Below are positions 7,162 to 8,205 of a stretch of 8,205 nucleotides of DNA, piece by piece (position 1 is the first letter of the stretch; every line of letters begins with the position of its first letter). The DNA comes from Halomonas sp. (lineage in GTDB: Bacteria; Pseudomonadota; Gammaproteobacteria; Pseudomonadales; Oleiphilaceae). The stretch lies in NCBI GenBank assembly GCA_007135745.1, contig SLIH01000213.1, positions 1 through 8,205 of the forward strand. The letters run 5' to 3'. A program made the position numbers and the translations under genes. The notes under the pieces were generated by a model that made no database searches, was not told the origin of the DNA, and saw only the letters and a list, made by a program, of their open reading frames with translations.

Positions 7162-7880
7162 TCGTCGTCCTCCTCCGCAGGTGGCGCACCCTCTTCCGCC
7201 GGCACAGTCCCCTGCATCATCTGAAGGTCAAAACCGCCCAGATCCACCACGCGTCGGATGGTTCCGAAGCGCTCGTGCTCCAGTGTCATCTCAACAGCGG
7301 TCGGTAACCCTGCCTGCTGCATGGCCTGATCATCACCGGTTCTGGGCTCTTCCGCGGGCCAGTTGTCAATCCAGGATTCGTTTCGGTCGCGGAAGCGCAG
7401 CTCCACGCTCTCTACGCCTTCCAGCAGCACCTGCTCCCGTTCGTCGGTATCCTGTGCACGATCAACCACGACCCAGTACCGGCGCATCAGTTCGTGGTCG
7501 AGGTCGTTGTATTCCCAGGACACCCGTTGCAGCTCACTGCGGCGCTCCCCCAGCGGGTTACGCCAACCCTGGCGGGTCAGAACCAGGTCCGCGTTGTTGG
7601 CGCGGCTGCTCATCGCCGGTTGGCGATCTCCGAACCCGTCCCGCACTGAGCGGTCGATGGCGTGGAAGATATCGCGCTCGAACATCATGATGGTGCGCTG
7701 CACCTGCTGAAATTCGCTGGATACCCGATCAATGCCGTCGCGGGAGGCAATCAGGATGTTCATCACCTGCCATACCCCGAGCGCAAGCATTCCGGTGATA
7801 AAAACGGCCACCAGAATCTCAAGTAGGGTAAATCCGGAAACCGCTGTGCGAGGATGACGGGACTGCACGGAATGACTCAT
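7158..7880 (-). CDS. gspJ: Type II secretion system minor pseudopilin GspJ
   Basis: GspJ is a minor pseudopilin that joins GspI and GspK at the tip of the pseudopilus. From ATG 7880 the protein has 240 residues. The prepilin site is Ser-Gly, then Phe-Thr-Leu-Leu-Glu, cleaved after Gly16, with the conserved Glu5 of the mature helix present; the hydrophobic helix runs to about residue 40. The head contains typical GspJ features: a Phe-Glu-Arg-Asp-Ile pair of helical turns after the pilin helix, a Leu-Val-Leu-Thr-Arg-x-Gly-Trp-Arg-Asn-Pro stretch, Arg-Tyr-Trp-Val-Val-Val-Asp-Arg-Ala, and a Val-Glu-x-Leu-Arg-Phe-Arg-Asp strand. The C-terminus is an acidic Pro-Ala-Glu-rich tail (about 228-240). 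A TTG in frame at 7883 would add one residue, but ATG 7880, which shares one base with the gspI stop (TGATG), is more likely. No strong ribosome binding site is visible, so translation is probably coupled to gspI. Confidence 0.95.
   Translation of the reverse strand: MSHSVQSRHPRTAVSGFTLLEILVAVFITGMLALGVWQVMNILIASRDGIDRVSSEFQQVQRTIMMFERDIFHAIDRSVRDGFGDRQPAMSSRANNADLVLTRQGWRNPLGERRSELQRVSWEYNDLDHELMRRYWVVVDRAQDTDEREQVLLEGVESVELRFRDRNESWIDNWPAEEPRTGDDQAMQQAGLPTAVEMTLEHERFGTIRRVVDLGGFDLQMMQGTVPAEEGAPPAEEDDE
7169..7176 (-). promoter_or_regulatory. Ribosome binding site of gspK inside the gspJ coding end
   Basis: GGAGGAGG on the - strand stands seven bases before ATG 7161. It is made by the codons of the terminal acidic residues of gspJ (Glu-Glu-Asp-Asp-Glu), so the sequence serves both as coding DNA and as the initiation signal for the next gene. 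The spacing favours the first of two consecutive ATG codons in gspK. Confidence 0.75.
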
Positions 7881-8205
7881 CAATGACGCCCCAGAAAACC
7901 GCTGAATACCAGTTGCCGCAGGCGCTCTCCGGTGACTTCGTCAATCCGGTAGAGGGTGATGTCCACACGGCGCATATCCGGGTCCGGTGTGCCGCTGATG
8001 ACGGTTTCCATTTCCCATTCATGGGGACCGAAAGCCAGATCGTCCGTGGACTCGCCTGTTTCCGGCAGTTCTCCGGCCAGGCGGAACTCCGCCATGCGGT
8101 TGCGGGCCATCCAGGTCGCCATGGTCTGACTCTCCAGACGGTTGTAGTGCCCCATGTAGCCACTGGCCACCTGCTGAATGGTCGCGGCCAGCAGGCCGAA
8201 GATCA
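7880..8205 (-). CDS. gspI: Type II secretion system minor pseudopilin GspI (5' end outside the window)
   Basis: The frame stays open from the window edge at 8205 (first full codon 8203-8201) to TGA 7882-7880. It gives about 107 residues of a protein usually around 120-130 long, so the leader and the start of the pilin helix are missing. The visible part begins inside the hydrophobic helix (Ile-Phe-Gly-Leu-Leu-Ala-Ala-Thr). It continues with the GspI helix Leu-Glu-Ser-Gln-Thr-Met-Ala-Thr-Trp-Met-Ala-Arg-Asn-Arg-Met-Ala-Glu, the Pro-Asp-Pro-Asp-Met-Arg-Arg-Val strand, and the typical C-terminal Gly-Phe-Leu-Gly-Arg-His. GspI nucleates the I-J-K pseudopilus tip. Codons GTG 8170 or ATG 8155 inside it are not the start, because the upstream residues continue the conserved helix. 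The stop overlaps the gspJ ATG by one base. Confidence 0.94.
   Translation of the reverse strand, partial: IFGLLAATIQQVASGYMGHYNRLESQTMATWMARNRMAEFRLAGELPETGESTDDLAFGPHEWEMETVISGTPDPDMRRVDITLYRIDEVTGERLRQLVFSGFLGRH

Overview
The window reads as a densely packed stretch of a gammaproteobacterial chromosome. The T2SS gene order, the glutathione reductase type, the moderately high G+C and the many acidic proteins would fit a marine or halophilic member, but the sequence does not fix a genus. There is almost no non-coding DNA; the longest gap between genes is 28 bases.

Left part, + strand (1-2939): after what looks like the last codons of an outer-membrane protein gene, there is a periplasmic binding protein of the 'ABC transporter substrate binding' type (35-985). 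Overlapping its 3' end is a membrane-bound hybrid histidine kinase (975-2939) with a periplasmic sensor region, HAMP, HisKA, HATPase and receiver domains. No permease, ATPase, Hpt protein or separate response regulator is visible. The pair is therefore best read as a ligand-sensing signalling unit that feeds a phosphorelay encoded elsewhere.

Middle, - strand (4308-2944): a glutathione reductase gene, gor, convergent with the kinase (4 bases between the two stop codons). It is complete from start to end in one frame except for one in-frame TAA at codon 116. The FAD site, redox-active Cys pair, NADPH-binding arginines and C-terminal His-Glu motif are all preserved. It is a very recent nonsense mutant, a sequence error, or a read-through gene.

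Right part, - strand (8205-4337): the distal part of a type II secretion operon in canonical order, gspI (5' end outside the window), gspJ, gspK, gspL and gspM. The genes overlap or lie a few bases apart. These encode the minor pseudopilins I, J and K, which form the pseudopilus tip, and the inner-membrane platform proteins L and M. No gspN follows gspM. Instead gor begins 28 bases downstream with a good ribosome binding site, so it may be the last cistron of the same transcript.

I found no RNA genes, mobile elements, CRISPR arrays, repeats or convincing intrinsic terminators. The points most worth a second look are the single stop codon in gor, the overlapping binding-protein/kinase pair and its likely outer-membrane receptor neighbour, and the gspK ribosome binding site built from the acidic C-terminal codons of gspJ.
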